Shown: positions 8,595 through 20,698, counted from the stretch's first letter. The stretch is 64,000 nucleotides of DNA from Glebionis coronaria (GCA_025667525.1 CM046878.1:401319275-401383274), one strand, 5' to 3'. Notes: generated from the sequence alone by a model not told the origin. Numbers and translations: made by a program.

Positions 8595-10513
8595 TGATAG
8601 GTGTGTAAACACCCATCCTTTTTACCACTTAATTACAATAATAACCGAGCCAAAACGTGTATTTTATGTCATTTATGTCGGAATTATGCGTGGTTTGTGT
8701 TTTTGTTGTGATTTAGGACGAAAAGGTGAAAAGTGGAGAAAACACGAGCATTCACGGGCTTTTATCGAAGAAAAAGACGAAAGACGAATTCAAGAAGTCA
8801 AGAGTGCTAAAAGAACGGAAGTCCAAGACCAATTCTGAAGATTTATCGAAGAAAAAGTCAAAAGACGAAAGTTTACTAAAAGCCGAAGAACTCAAGTCTA
8901 ATTTATTGAAGAATTACAAGACGAGTTCAAAGAAATCCTGAGACAAAGTCGTTAAAGTCAAAGAATTAAGAAGATTAACAAAGAATTAAGAAGAGCAAGG
9001 ACTTAATGACGCAATTAAGGAAAGAAGAAAGAGGGGAGGAAGCTTCCTAAGCACCTCCCTAATCCTCCCCTATAAATAGATTAGGATTTCATTCATTTTC
9101 TCTTGTTGGCTAATAGTGACAATTAGTTCTTCCAATTTTAATTACCTTGTCATTTAAATACATGTCATTTACTTAATTGTCAAATTTAAATACTTGTCTT
9201 GCACCTTAAATTCCTTTAATTTCAAGTAAGTTTTCTTTTAATTCTTGTCAATCTTTATTTTTATTGTTTGATCTCCTATCTACCTTTCTTGTTTGATTTT
9301 AATCTTTATGTTTATGTTCATGTTTATGTTTTTGAGTTTTAATTGATTAAAGTGGGTTTTGATTATTTTGATTAGTTTTGTTAGTTTGATTGATTTGGAT
9401 TGTTTGTTTATGATTAGTAGATGTTATTTGTTTAGTTTGATTTAATCTTGTGGTTGATTTTGATTATATTTGATTAGATTCGTGTTATCTTGTTCTTCCT
9501 TGTTCTTCGTTTTCTGTAACTGTTTCCCAGGAACATTCCGGATCAAGCCCAGATATTCCGAGTGAAGATTGTTTGTTGATTATTCCGAATAAAAGAGGTT
9601 CATCCGGAATAAGTGACATATTCCGGATCAAGGCCATATTCCGGATCAGCAACATTCCGAGTGAAGGATTTAAGGGTTGTTCATCCGGAATAACTTGTAT
9701 TCCGAATCAAATTTGTTCATCCGGAACAATTATTATTCCGAATAAAGGTAATTCATTTGGAACTTCAAACATTCCGGATCAAGCCTTTCATTCGGAATAC
9801 CAAACATTCCGGATCAGCTGTTCATTCGAAACATTCAAGTTATTCCGAACGAAGGAATTCATCCGGAATCTTAAACATTCCGGATCAAGGGACTTATTCG
9901 GAATATATTCCGGATCAAGGAAAACATTCCGGATCAAGCTTAAGTATTCCGAGTCAAGACTTTATTCCGAATAAGTGACATATTCCGGATAAAGGATTTA
10001 TTCTGGATCAAGGGTTTTGGTAAATATTCCGAGTGAAGAAGAATCATTCCGAACGAAGGTGACATTCCGGAAGAGTGATTATTCCGAACGAAGGATTATT
10101 CCGAATGAGCTGTTTTCAGGTTCTTTTTATTTTCAGTTTTTATTTTTAAGCTTTATTTTTCCCGCCTTTTTCCTTAGTCGCACTTTAAGATTACTTGCCT
10201 TAGATTTATTTTAGCTTGAGTTTAAGTTTTAGTTGCGTTTTAAGTTTGCCTTGAGGTTAGATCTAAGTTTGTGTTATTTACTCTTAGTGCCTTTTAATTT
10301 CTCGTCACACTTTTAAATACTTGCCATTTATTTTAAATTAGAGTTAGATTTACTTTAACGTCATTTTACTTTAAAGTTGTGCATTTTTTTAATATACTAC
10401 AACGACACAACTTTTGTTTCCACCAAAGAACGACTGAGTCGCATAGTTAACCATGATCAATTCGATTAGATCACATCAACGAATCTTTTTACATAGGTAA
10501 AAGCCTTGTATCA
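8595..10513 (+). repeat. 3' LTR of Athila-like B1
   Basis: It is 1919 bp and collinear with 1189-3123, including the lysine-rich ORF (8726-8941), TATA (9071-9078) and the ATTCCGG motif array (about 9534-10107). It ends TATCA and is followed by TSD ctctt (10514-10518). Confidence 0.93.
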
Positions 10514-12851
10514 CTCTTCCCAATGAAAAGCTAAGTGGGGTGACAAGCATATTTCTTGACAAAACAAGCAATTTGTCATTTATGGGAACAGTGCATGATG
10601 ATGCTGATATCATCACCACTTTCCTTAAAAGTCTTTGTGATGCATGGAAGATTGAAGCAAGGTCTATGATTGCTAATAATACTCACAAAAATTCCACTTT
10701 TGATGACGTCTACAATAAACTGAGGATTGTAGATAATGAAATTCTTTTGGATCAAGGAAGCAAATCTACCAATGGAAATATGGCATTCTTCTCACATAGT
10801 GAAGGTCAATTTGATCAAAGGGAGTCATACATGCACCCCGTTACTGGATCACCTTGTGTCAACGTTCGATTAGCTTTGTCAACGCCCCACATTCAGACGT
10901 TGACACATACAAGGTTGACTCACCAAGAGTTAAGCCTGCTGGTATTGATCTTGATACAGTGTGTGCATACATCGCTTCATTGCCCAATGGTTCAGTGATT
11001 ACATATGAGGACCTTGAGCAAATTAGTGATGAGCACTTGGAGGAGATGGAAATAAAGTGGAATATGGCACTTGCAAGCATAAGGGCCAATAGATGGAATA
11101 GGAGATTCAGGAAGAAGATGACTTTTAATGCTAAAGACACTGCTGGGTTTGATAAATCCAAGGTTGAGTGTTACAATTACCATAGAATGGGTCACTTTAT
11201 GAGAGAGTGTAGATCTCCAAGAAGGTCTGATGATGGGAAGCCTTCAAGCCAAATCATCAAGGTTGAAGATACAAAAGCTATGGTAGCCATGAAAGATATT
11301 GATGGTGTTGGCTGGGACTGGAGCTTTTTGGCAAAAGATGTGGAGGAAAACAAAGCCTTAGTTGCAGAAAAGAGGGAAGAGGAGCATGTTCACTATGCTC
11401 TCATGGCACATTCTTCATCTTCATCAGACAATGAGGTATATGATGATGCATTTGTAGTAAAGGTTGTCGTTTAAACACTGAAAAACTTAACAAAGAAATT
11501 TTAAAGTTAAAATCAGATGTTTTTGATGAAAAATGCAAGTTATCTAACTATCAACTTGCACTTGTTCAAACCGAAAAGACTGTGGCTGAATATAAGAAAA
11601 TGAAGCTTGACCTAAAAGATCAAATCAATGTTTTGACTCATTACCTAAATGCTAGTATTGAGGTAAGGGACATCTTGGAGAGATCCAATGGTGTTATACA
11701 AGCTAAGTTAGATGAGGTCATAAAAAACAAAGATAATGTGGATCTTAAAATTCAAAGATTTGATAAAGCTTCTCAAACCCTAGAAAAATGTGTTAGTGAA
11801 CAAAGGGATTCTAGGGATATGATTGGGATTGGGATGAAAGAGTATGCTGGTGTTCTACCACCTCCTGGGAACTTCTATGGTGTCCTTAGAAAGGGTTTGT
11901 CTTGGACTGGTATTCTAGAACTCCAAGAAGAGGAATTTATTCCTCCACCAAGAGTTTTTACTCCAATAGAGGAATACAAGCAGAAATTGACTGATTTGGA
12001 CCAATGGAAGAAAGCCAACCCTACTTTGTTTGTTAAAGGTGGCATGCTTAGTGAAAGCCCAAATGAGTCAACACCCATAAAAGTGACCAATCCTACTATT
12101 GGAAAGACTGTTGACCTTGGCTTAAACATTGATAGAAAACCTAGTATTAAATATGCAGAAATGTATAGAAAACCTAGGTCACCAAAAAGTCAAGTTAGTG
12201 ATAATGGGACAGGTTACTTTTCATCTAGACCTAGAGTTATGTCTAGAAAAGCCTATTATACTTGTGGAAATTTTTCACATTTGGCTTATAAGTGTGTCAA
12301 TGCTTCAAAGGTCAACACTGATAGAAAGTCAACCATGGTCACACCCAAACCTTTTGCCCAGCAAAGTCCACAAGTCATTAGACCTGCCCTATTCTTTACT
12401 AAAGGGTCTAATACTTATGGACAAAGGCCTTTTTGAAAAGACCAATACATGGTCTAACAGACAATGGGTTCCTGTAGCAAACCCTAGGTTTGACGCTGAT
12501 AAAGGTAATTTTAGCGTTGTCAAGAACAATTTTAACGCTGACATGAACGTTTCCAACGCTGCTAGACCAAGTAATGACAAATACTTGCAACCAAATGGAA
12601 ATGGGTCTAAAGCTTCTTCTAGCTTAACTTGGAGGCCCAAACAAGACCAAAACCCTAATTCATATGGGATTTCTATGACCTGTAACAGATTTCATTATAT
12701 ATCAAAGGTCATAACTAAACCAATTGGGGTTAACTGGGTGTTTAATCCAAAAAGGAATGAACAAGGGGTTGTTATAAGGACTAAGTCTGTTCTTGTTGAA
12801 CAACCAAATGAGTCCAAGTCTGCTAAGTCTTGGGTTCCCAAAGAAAACTAA
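10514..12851 (+). pseudogene. gag: Copia gag of element A, remainder after B1 (multiple frameshifts)
   Basis: The frame broken at 1188 resumes at 10519 after the duplicated ctctt and shows the UBN2-type Gag core (FLKSLCDAWKIEARSMI, YNKLRIVDNEIL). It then shifts frame near 10860, again near 11465 and again near 12420. A first zinc knuckle near 11169 (CYNYHRMGHFMREC) has Tyr in place of the second Cys. A second CCHC-like box near 12262 is also degenerate (YTCGNFSHLAYKC). A coiled-coil-rich part lies at about 11480-11800. The segment ends with WVPKEN at 12851. In-frame motif copies at 12493, 12514, 12535 and 12556 encode repeats of the type N/D-A-D-K. Confidence 0.8.
12493..12566 (+). repeat. 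Motif cluster in gag of A (21-bp spacing)
   Basis: Copies start at 12493, 12514, 12535 and 12556, each 21 bp apart (acgctgataaa, gcgttgtcaag, acgctgacatg, acgctgctaga). All share one codon phase. Confidence 0.75.
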
Positions 12852-15004
12852 TTTGTTTTCTTCATGTACAGGGCATTCAAAAGCAGGTTAATGATTATGG
12901 ATATTGGGATAGTGGATGCTCTAGGCACATGACGGGGAAGGAAGATTACTTGACAAACTTTACCCCCATTAAAGATGGTGACAAAGTGTACTTTGGAGGC
13001 GGATATGGAACCATCACTGGCAAAGGCACTCTTATCACCAACAATTTGCGTTTTGAAAACGTATTTCTGGTAAAAGAACTCGATTACAATCTGTTTAGTG
13101 TATCACAAGTCTGTGATAACAAAAATAAGGTTCTTTTCACTGATACTAAATGCTTGGTGTTAAGCAAAGATTTTAAAATACCTGATGAGAACTTTATTGA
13201 TTATAGAACACCTAGGCATAAGGATATTTACAATGTGAATCTTAATGGAATTAGGATGAATAATAATCTGTCATGTCTATATGCTAAGGCTTCAGTTGAT
13301 GAGAGTAATATTTGGCACAAAAAGTTAGGGCACATTAATTTTAAGAACATAAATAGACTTGTGAGACATGGTTTAGTTGATGGTTTGCCTGAAAAGGCTT
13401 TCCATAATGACCACTCTTGTGTTGCATGCCTTAAAGGCAAACAACACAAAGTCTCCTTTAAGTCTATACTTGTGCATTCTAGTTCTAAAACACTTCACTT
13501 GCTGTATATGGACTTGTTTGGTCCAACTAATATAGAAAGCTTAAATGGTAAATCTTATTGTTTTGTCATAACTGATGATTTTTCTAGATTTACTTGGACT
13601 TTCTTTTTGGCTTTGAAAAGTGAAACTACTGATGTTTTGATTAATTTTATTACCCAATTAGAGAAAAAGACTAGGAATGAAGTTAAAATTCTTAAAAGTG
13701 ATAATGGTGGTGAGTTTGGAAATAAGCTTTTAGATGACTTTTGTGCCAAGAAAGGGATTACTAGGCAGTTTAGTGTAGCTAGAACCCCACAACAAAATGG
13801 GGTGGCTGAAAGGAAGAATAGAACACTTATAGAAGCAGCTAGGACAATGTTGGCTGATGCTCACTTTCCCATTGCATTTTGGGCTGAGGCTGTGAATACA
13901 GCTTGTTATGTTCAGAATAGGGCATTGATCAACAAAATCCATAATAAGACACCTTATGAGCTATTTTGGAGTAGGAAACCTGATTTTGGTTTTCTTAAAC
14001 CTTTTGGCTGTCATGTAGTTGTCTTAGATACTAGTGATGCCTTAGGAAAGTTTAGTGCTAAAGGTGATGAGGGCTATTTTATGGGCTATTCAGTGCAGAG
14101 TAGAGGATATAGGGTTTACCTTAAGAAAGAAAAACGTATACTTGAAAAGGTACATGTTAAGTTGTTAGAAAGTAAACCTAGTGATCCTGAAAGTGGACCA
14201 AATTGGTTATTTGACTTGGAAGTTCTATCTAGAACCTTAAATTATATGCTTGTTACTAATCCAGACATTGTGAAGGTGACTTCAAATGTTGTGGAAGAAC
14301 CAGTTGTTGAAATTTCAGGTATACAGGTTGATAAGGAGGTAGGATCACAAGCAGACAAATCAGCACCCATACTTGAGTATGTTACCATTCCTATATGGAC
14401 AGATGCATTTGCTGCTACTGCTGCTAGAAAGAAAAAAGGTGGTCCACAAGTAACACCAGTTGATGAAAACATGCATGAATCTTCAAGCGCTGACAAAGGA
14501 AAATCTGGCGCTGATAGGTCAAATTCAGGCATTGATGGCTCCAACGTTGACAACACCAATTCAGGTGTTGACAACTCTTTTGACCATTTATTCTCTTCCA
14601 ATGTTTTTTATCAAGGTGAACCTTCAATAGTACATGAAGAGGTTCATTCAGATGATGATGGAAGAGAATTTGAAGAAGATATTGGCAACTTGGAGACTGA
14701 AATTGAAGACAACACAATTATTGAAGGAGGAGTGCTTACATCTACTATCAAGAATCACCTTTCTTCTCTAATTATTGGTGATATGATGTCTCCTGTACAA
14801 ACTAGAAGATCTCATCAGAATCATGGAGGTTTGCCAATATTCACAAGAAGGTTGATACCCCTCTTGTTCAAGCATGTTTTTTTGCTTATTTTCTGTCACA
14901 ACAGGAACCCAAGAAGATATTTGATGCTCTCAAAGAACCAAGTTGGGTGGAAGCAATGCAAGGTGAGCTTCACCAATTTCCTATTCAAGATGTTTGGGAG
15001 CTAG
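12830..15004 (+). pseudogene. pol: Copia protease and integrase of element A
   Basis: This 724-codon frame carries a Copia aspartic protease (YWDSGCSRHMTG, catalytic Asp at about residue 27). Next is the GAG-pre-integrase zinc region (IWHKKLGHINF ... CVACLKGKQHK, from about residue 160). The integrase core follows with the DDE residues in YMDLFG (about 227), SDNGGEF (about 290) and NGVAERKN (about 326). Protease, integrase, then RT is the Copia order. The C-terminal third is a variable acidic linker with motif copies from 14487. The frame is lost between about 14830 and 14940, where the RT reading frame takes over. No stop occurs in the integrase core, so this is one of the better preserved parts. 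Confidence 0.88.
14487..14575 (+). repeat. Five-copy motif cassette in pol of A (21-21-15-21)
   Basis: Copies start at 14487, 14508, 14529, 14544 and 14565 (gcgctgacaaa, gcgctgatagg, gcattgatggc, acgttgacaac, gtgttgacaac). The spacing repeats the first four steps seen in the LTR cassette. All are in one codon phase. Confidence 0.85.
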
Positions 15005-15957
15005 TTAATTGTCCCAGACATGTCAGACCTATAGGGACAAGATGGGTTCTTAGAAACAAAAAGGATGAGAGAGGGATTGTGGTCAGAAACAAAGCACGTT
15101 TAGTTGCTCAAGGCTATACACAAGAGGAAGGTATAGACTATAAGGAGGTTTTTGCACCTGTTGCAAGGATTAAGGCAATAAGGATTTTCCTAGCCTATGC
15201 CTCTTGCATGGGCTTCACAGTTTAACAAATGGATGTGAAGTGTGCTTTTCTTTATGGCACAATTGTAGAGGAGGTTTATGTAATGCAACCTCTTGGTTTT
15301 GAAGATTCAAAACATCCTGACAAGGTGTATAGAGTGAAGAAAGCTATGTATGGACTTCATCAAGCCCCAAGAACATGGTATGGTACATTGTCCACCTATC
15401 TGGTGGAAAATGGATTCAAGAGGGGCACCATAGATCAGACTTTGTTTACCAAGAAGACTGGAAAGGACTTCTTACTTGTACAGGTCTATGCGGATGATAT
15501 CATCTTTGGCTCATCTAGTCCAAAGATGAGTGAATACTTTTCCAAGCTCATGACAGACAAGTTCAAGATGAGTGCAATGGGAGAAATGAACTTCTTTCTA
15601 GGGTTACAAGTTCAGCAGAAAGAAGATGGTATCTTCATCTCTCAAGACAAATATGTAGCAGAGATCTTGAAGAAGTTTAGCTTTTCTCTACATGAAAAAC
15701 GGGCTAGCACACCCATGGATAGGAAACACCCTTGGGGAAAGTTTGGAGATGGAAAAGAGGTGGATGTCAGGCATTATAGGTCAATGATTGGATCATTGAT
15801 GTATCTTACATCTTCTAGACCTGACATTATGTTTGCTGTGTGTGCATGTGCACGCCATCAGGTGACTCCCAAAGAGTGTCATCTTCATGTTGTCAAGAGG
15901 ATTTTTAGGTACCTTAGGTGCTATCCCACCTTGGGATTATGGTATCCAAAAGATTGA
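14947..15957 (+). pseudogene. pol: Copia reverse transcriptase of element A (one internal stop)
   Basis: The RVT_2-type reverse transcriptase begins around [19 protein letters not shown] and includes [46 protein letters not shown] and the active-site box VYADDIIFG. Families usually have YVDD; Ala replaces Val here. An in-frame TAA at 15223-15225 separates GFTV from QMDVK. The frame is otherwise continuous to 15957, where it shifts into the RNase H frame. The enzyme copies element RNA into DNA within particles. The stop makes this copy inactive. Confidence 0.88.
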
Positions 15958-16426
15958 GCTTATTGCATATTCAGACAGTGATTATGGGGGTGACAAGTTT
16001 GATAGAAAATCCACAACTGGTGGATGCCAATTTCTTGGGAGTAGGTTGATATCTTGGCAATGCAAGAAACAAACAGTGGTGGCCAACTCTATAACTGAAG
16101 TAGAATATGTAGCTGCAGCTTCTTGTTGTGGACAAGTCTTATGGATTCAGAACCAGCTGTTGGATTATGGGTATAATTTCATGCATACCAAGATTTTTGT
16201 AGACAATAACAGTACTTTATGCATTATTAAAATTTATGTACATCATTCTAAAACAAAACACATAGAAATTAGACATCATTTTATAAGAGATTGTTTGGAA
16301 AAAGGTTTAATACAACCAGATAGGGTTGACACAGAAGAAAATGTGGCAGATTTATTAACTAAACCTTTTGATACTTGGAGATTTCAATACTTGGTAACAA
16401 GTATTGGAATGATCAATCTTACCTAA
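15887..16426 (+). pseudogene. pol: Copia RNase H of element A
   Basis: This is the RNase H domain typical of Copia pol, with AYSDSDYGGDKFDRKSTTGGC, LISWQCKKQTVVANS, VEYVAAASCCGQVLW and the end signature NVADLLTKPFDTWRF. It overlaps the end of the RT frame by a frameshift near 15950. The natural end of pol is TAA at 16424-16426. It removes the RNA strand during reverse transcription. Confidence 0.88.
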
Positions 16427-17576
16427 TATGTGTTTTTAAACTCTTTGTAAAAGTATGTACAGGTTATGCATTGTTATTGGTCTTTGTACAAATTTAGATT
16501 TTCCACTTTATTTGTCTAACGCTGACAAAGGTTATTTTAACGCTGACAAGTGTTAAATTGACATTGTCAGCAACATGCAGGCGTTGTTAGCATTGTACAA
16601 ATGGATACAGAGTTGCTTATGGATCCTTGGAGCTTATTGGAGCATGTTCAAATTTATGGATGATGGTTGGAATATTTATATTCCTATCTTGACAAAATTT
16701 TTTATTACATGCATTTTATTTAGCAACTTGTATATCTTATTGTAAGGGGAGGTTTAGGAAACCTTTAGGACTTTTGGGTATTCATATAATACTCTTATCA
16801 CAATTCTAGATTGTGTCCACTAGTGAGTACGAGTTAGTTTACTAAATCATGAGGCACTATAGCAAGAAAAGTTGATATACTTTGCACGCTGCCAAGACTT
16901 TTTGACCTAGAATTAGATGTGGTCTGTTGGGAGACTTGGGTATGATTTTTATTGGGCTTACCTGGGAAGTTACAAAGGATTTTATAAGATAACTTCATTG
17001 TTAAGAACTTTGGTTAGCAAGGGACACTTGAGGACAATTATGTCTATCTTGCTTAAGCAAGTGTGCATGATTGGACAATGCTTGCCACCCTATAGTAATT
17101 TTCAGTCTATAGGTTATCTTGACTAGGATAAATTACTTTGTTAAGGTCCTTTTATTTTTTATTATTTTTATTTTTAGACGTTGACAGTTTTATTTCCAAA
17201 CGTTGTTAGGACCAATTTTGACGTTGACATGGAAAAATCCAACGTTCACAAGAATATAGCCGTTGAGCGTTGATAGGTTATTTTTTACCGTTGCTGAACA
17301 TTGGGTCCGACCCAGTTGTTATTTTTGACGAAAATTTGGGCCATAATTTCAAGAGTTGGTAACTTTTTATTAATGCACAAGATAAGTTATATCTTTTTCA
17401 AGATTTTAATCATTATATTTTGAAAATAACTGTCTCATTTTTTTACAGTCACATGTGCTTACCTCTCCTATATATTTGGCTCATTCTTTTGAAACAGGGT
17501 AACTGCTTATTCTTGTCTAGCTAAATTTTCACACACATTCATCTTTCATAAAAATTTCTCACAGCTTTCTACATCA
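16427..17576 (+). other. Non-coding stretch between pol and ORF3 of A, with two motif clusters
   Basis: About 1.15 kb with no gene. Motif copies start at 16519, 16540, 16561 and 16581, and at 17178, 17200, 17221, 17242 and 17267, almost all 20-22 bp apart. Near the end there is an acceptor-like 'ttttttacag' (to 17448), a TATA-like tatata (17469-17474) and a C/A-rich leader before the ORF3 ATG at 17577. ORF3 may have its own promoter or be expressed from a spliced RNA. Confidence 0.65.
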
Positions 17577-18445
17577 ATGGCGCCTAAGTTTAAACCAAAT
17601 GATTTAGAATTGGGGTTAAGAAGTTAGCACAACATGGTTGCCTACTTAGAGGCTGACAATACTCTATTTCCCCAATCTACTCAGATGGTGGAGTATTTAA
17701 ATGCATCTCCTTTAAGGTATGCACTTTCTCATGCTCCTCTTATCCCTGTCACTCATATTAAACAGTTTTGGAACACTGTTACTTCCTCAACAGTTAATAA
17801 TGTGACTACATTGACTGCTACAGTCCATGGGCTTCCATGGGTGGTTACTGAAGCCTTGGTTCGCCAGGCTTTTCATCTTAATGATGCAGATGGTATAACC
17901 ACCCTACCCATTGGTGAGCTAGAACAAGGACTTCAAGCTTTGGGTTATCCTTTCCCTAAAGAGGGAACTTTAAACAAATATTCAAAACAGGAATTTCCCC
18001 CAGCTTGGAAGTACTTAATACATGTCATTCTTCAATGTTTGAGTCCCAAATGTACTACACACAATGAAATTAATAGATCAATTGGGAGTGCCATTGTGTG
18101 TATTACTGGGCAAAAATATAATTTTTTTTAAAATGATTTTTGATGGCATGCGTCATAACAAGGGTAGCAAGATGACTCTTGCTTACCCAAGATTTTTGCA
18201 AATGGTGTTTTATGAACAAAGGTATTGTACTAGGGATCACAATGATTTTTATAAGATACCTGTACAAAAGGAAAGCAATTTTTGGAAAGATGATTACACC
18301 ACCAAACAGAGACTTACCCCTTACCCAAGCCATGCTTGCTGTATTGCAGAAGCACAACCTCAACCATACCCTCTACCACAACCAGAACCATTACCTGAAC
18401 AATCACCATCACCCCAGTAAATGGATATTGACCAAGAACCCTTCA

Positions 18446-18498
18446 ACGCTGAAACGTTAAATGTTGGAGTTGACACTCCAAATCCAAACGCTGACACC
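18446..18498 (+). repeat. Motif cluster in ORF3 linker of A
   Basis: Copies start at 18446, 18467 and 18488 (acgctgaaacg, gagttgacact, acgctgacacc), each 21 bp apart and in one codon phase. Confidence 0.7.
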
Positions 18499-19173
18499 CT
18501 ATTACAACAAACCCAAACACCCCTTAACCTTCAAACTGAACCCAATCAACATCATCTTCTACACCCCCTGATTTTAGGTTGGTAAAACGCCCAAGGACTA
18601 CTAGAGTGTTCTCCTCTAGTGGTCCTAGCCATGTTGTAGAGAGAACCACCACCACAAGTGTGGTTGGTGACATGGGTGGGGCTAGGACTATTGGTACTAG
18701 CTTAGATGCAGGCCAAGCCAGTCCTAACATCATTAAGACCCCATACATGCCCCATGACTCTACTTTGGGAGGTCAAATTCCCATTCTAGAGGAGGGCATA
18801 TTAGAACCCTATACATTGTTGGAATTGACGGATGTCTGCATTAGCTTGCAAAAGCAAAATACAGACCTTGTACATAATGTCTCTAAACAAGGGCTTAAAC
18901 TCAAGAAATTGAGGGAGAGGATTGTTGTTTTGGAAGCTGTTGAGACTAGGAGAAGGTGGACAAGGGTCCTTTAATCAGGGGAGGATTCTTACAAAGGGGA
19001 GGAAGCTGCTACTGAGCCATTTAATTTAAGTGACAAAGGCTCGGGTGGTTCTATTGGTGTGGAAATGGCTGAAGCATTTACCAACTTGAAGGAGAGGCCA
19101 GTTATTGATGTTTCACTGGCAACTCCAACAAAGATTTCGTTTATGGAGATGCTGGAACAGGGTTCTAAGCCAA

Positions 19174-19283
19174 ATGCTGACAAGAGTAAGTTAGGTGTTG
19201 ACAAGCAGGTTTTTGACGCTGACAAGCTAAGCGTTGATAGGAGTAAGTTAGGCGTTGACACACAGGTTTTGGATGTTGATAGA
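19174..19283 (+). repeat. Six-copy motif cassette in ORF3 of A (21-21-15-21-21)
   Basis: Copies start at 19174, 19195, 19216, 19231, 19252 and 19273. The spacing is identical to the LTR cassette, including the single 4-bp spacer between copies 3 and 4. In frame they encode N-A-D-K, G-V-D-K, D-A-D-K, S-V-D-R, G-V-D-T and D-V-D-R. Confidence 0.88.
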
Positions 19284-20698
19284 CCTGCAGTTATGGTTGA
19301 TGTATCCCAGTCATCAGCTATCATCAAGGATGTGTCTACATAGGTACCATCATCATCTTTACCCACCATTGATATATCAGATAAAGGTAAAGGGATTATG
19401 GTAGAAACAGTAGTTCCCAAGGATGCAACCCAAGTAATGTTTGATTCCATGTTGGCTGCACAACTTGAGAAAGAATATAGGATGAAGGAGACTGCTATTG
19501 AGAGTAAGGAAAGCAGTGGTGATGAGAGCACATATTCAAGTGTAATGGTTATTGAAGAACCAGAGAGACTTGAATATGGTGATGAGTTGGCAAAGGAAAA
19601 GATTGGAGAGTTAAAGAATCAGGTGGATTATGAGATGCCTGAAGTTGCTCAGATGTACTTTGCATGGGAAAATAAGGTAATGGAGAATCCAGACATGACT
19701 TTATCAAATCAAATTTAGGGTTTGGAGATTCTACTAAGAGTTCAAAGGGATTGCAAGGTGATTCTGAAGTATAAAGCTAGCAAATTTCTTTCATAGACTA
19801 AGAAGGATAGAAGGGAGCTCTACAATATGTTTCTCAGATGTCATCAAACAGGTTGGACTTTTAAGAAGTTGCAAGGATTGTCCTTTGATGAATTGGAATA
19901 TAAGGCTTATCCTATTTGGGAAGTGTTCAAGAGCAGAACACTATCAGGCTTCTTTCAGATGAAAGAAAGGAAGAACTTGCAGAAGAGATGCAGATCCAAC
20001 AGGCTTTGGTTACACCAAGACCATTGAAGAAGGGAGTTCCACTTGAGTTCCCAAAAGACATGGATAGAGTGAATCCTAGTGAAGCTGTTATTAGAAGGAG
20101 TATTAAGCTATCACCCTTGGAAGCTTCACATATGTTAGAGGTGTTAGCTCATGATTCCAAAAACCCTATTGTTCACTATGAGGAAGATGCAAGTGGGTTT
20201 TGGATGGTTGGCAGATATGGGAAAGAGGTACATACTTTCACTACTCTTATGTCTTTGTTTGCAAGCCTGGATAGGGAAGACTTGGCAGACCTTTGGAGGT
20301 TGATGCAGGCCAAGTATGAGACTGAAGCACCTACTTCAGTCAATGGAATAAATATTTGGTCAACATTCAAGAGAATGTGTGCACCAGATGAAGAAGATCC
20401 ACTTTGGAAGGATCTTGATGATTTCAGTGGACTTCAATGGCCTCTACATTCAGCAGTTGGTGTGTATCATTTGAGTACTATAAAGTTTTCTGAGTATCTT
20501 CTTGTGGATGCTGAATATCCTATGTCCAAGAAAGTTTTGAAGAAAATGGTGTCAACACAGCTAGAGATGGATTACACAAGTGATGTTGGCAAAGATTTGA
20601 TTAGGTTTATTTATTTCCAACTTAATAAGATTTGTAAGAATCCTCCTTGTATTTAGTTTTTTTTCAGAAACTTGATTACTAGAGTAGATATCAAGTTT

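Larger units (their letters stand above)
1189..10513 (+). mobile_element. Athila-like Ty3/gypsy element B1, lacking RT, RNase H and integrase
   Basis: The element has LTRs of 1935 and 1919 bp, a 5-bp TSD, a primer site matching tRNA-Asp and a polypurine tract next to the 3' LTR. The gag and protease resemble those of element B2. After the protease the frame runs, past one TGA, into an acidic ORF ending in a hydrophobic segment (5720-6565). No RT, RNase H or integrase is present in the 5.5-kb interior. B1 is therefore a non-autonomous derivative that would need a B2-like partner. It is inserted in the gag of Copia A. Confidence 0.9.
17577..20656 (+). pseudogene. ORF3 of Copia A: long extra protein after RNase H (env-like position), decayed
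   Basis: It starts MAPKFKPND at 17577, with a TAG at 17625. It then reads through a conserved N-terminal domain (YLNASPLRYAL, HIKQFWNTV, LPWVVTEALVRQAFHL, WKYLIHVILQCLSPKC, MIFDGM, YPRFLQ). A Pro/Gln linker, a coiled coil near 18815-18950 and a Lys/Asp-rich linker with motif cassettes follow. A C-terminal domain at 19916-20656 ends YFQLNKICKNPPCI. Frameshifts lie near 18120 (poly-T) and 18550, with stops at 18418, 18972, 19341 and 19716. I recall similar Asteraceae database proteins labelled synaptobrevin/longin-like, but that label may be spurious. I infer about 1000 residues originally. Function is unknown; the env-like label rests on position only, and I see no clear membrane segment. Confidence 0.75.
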
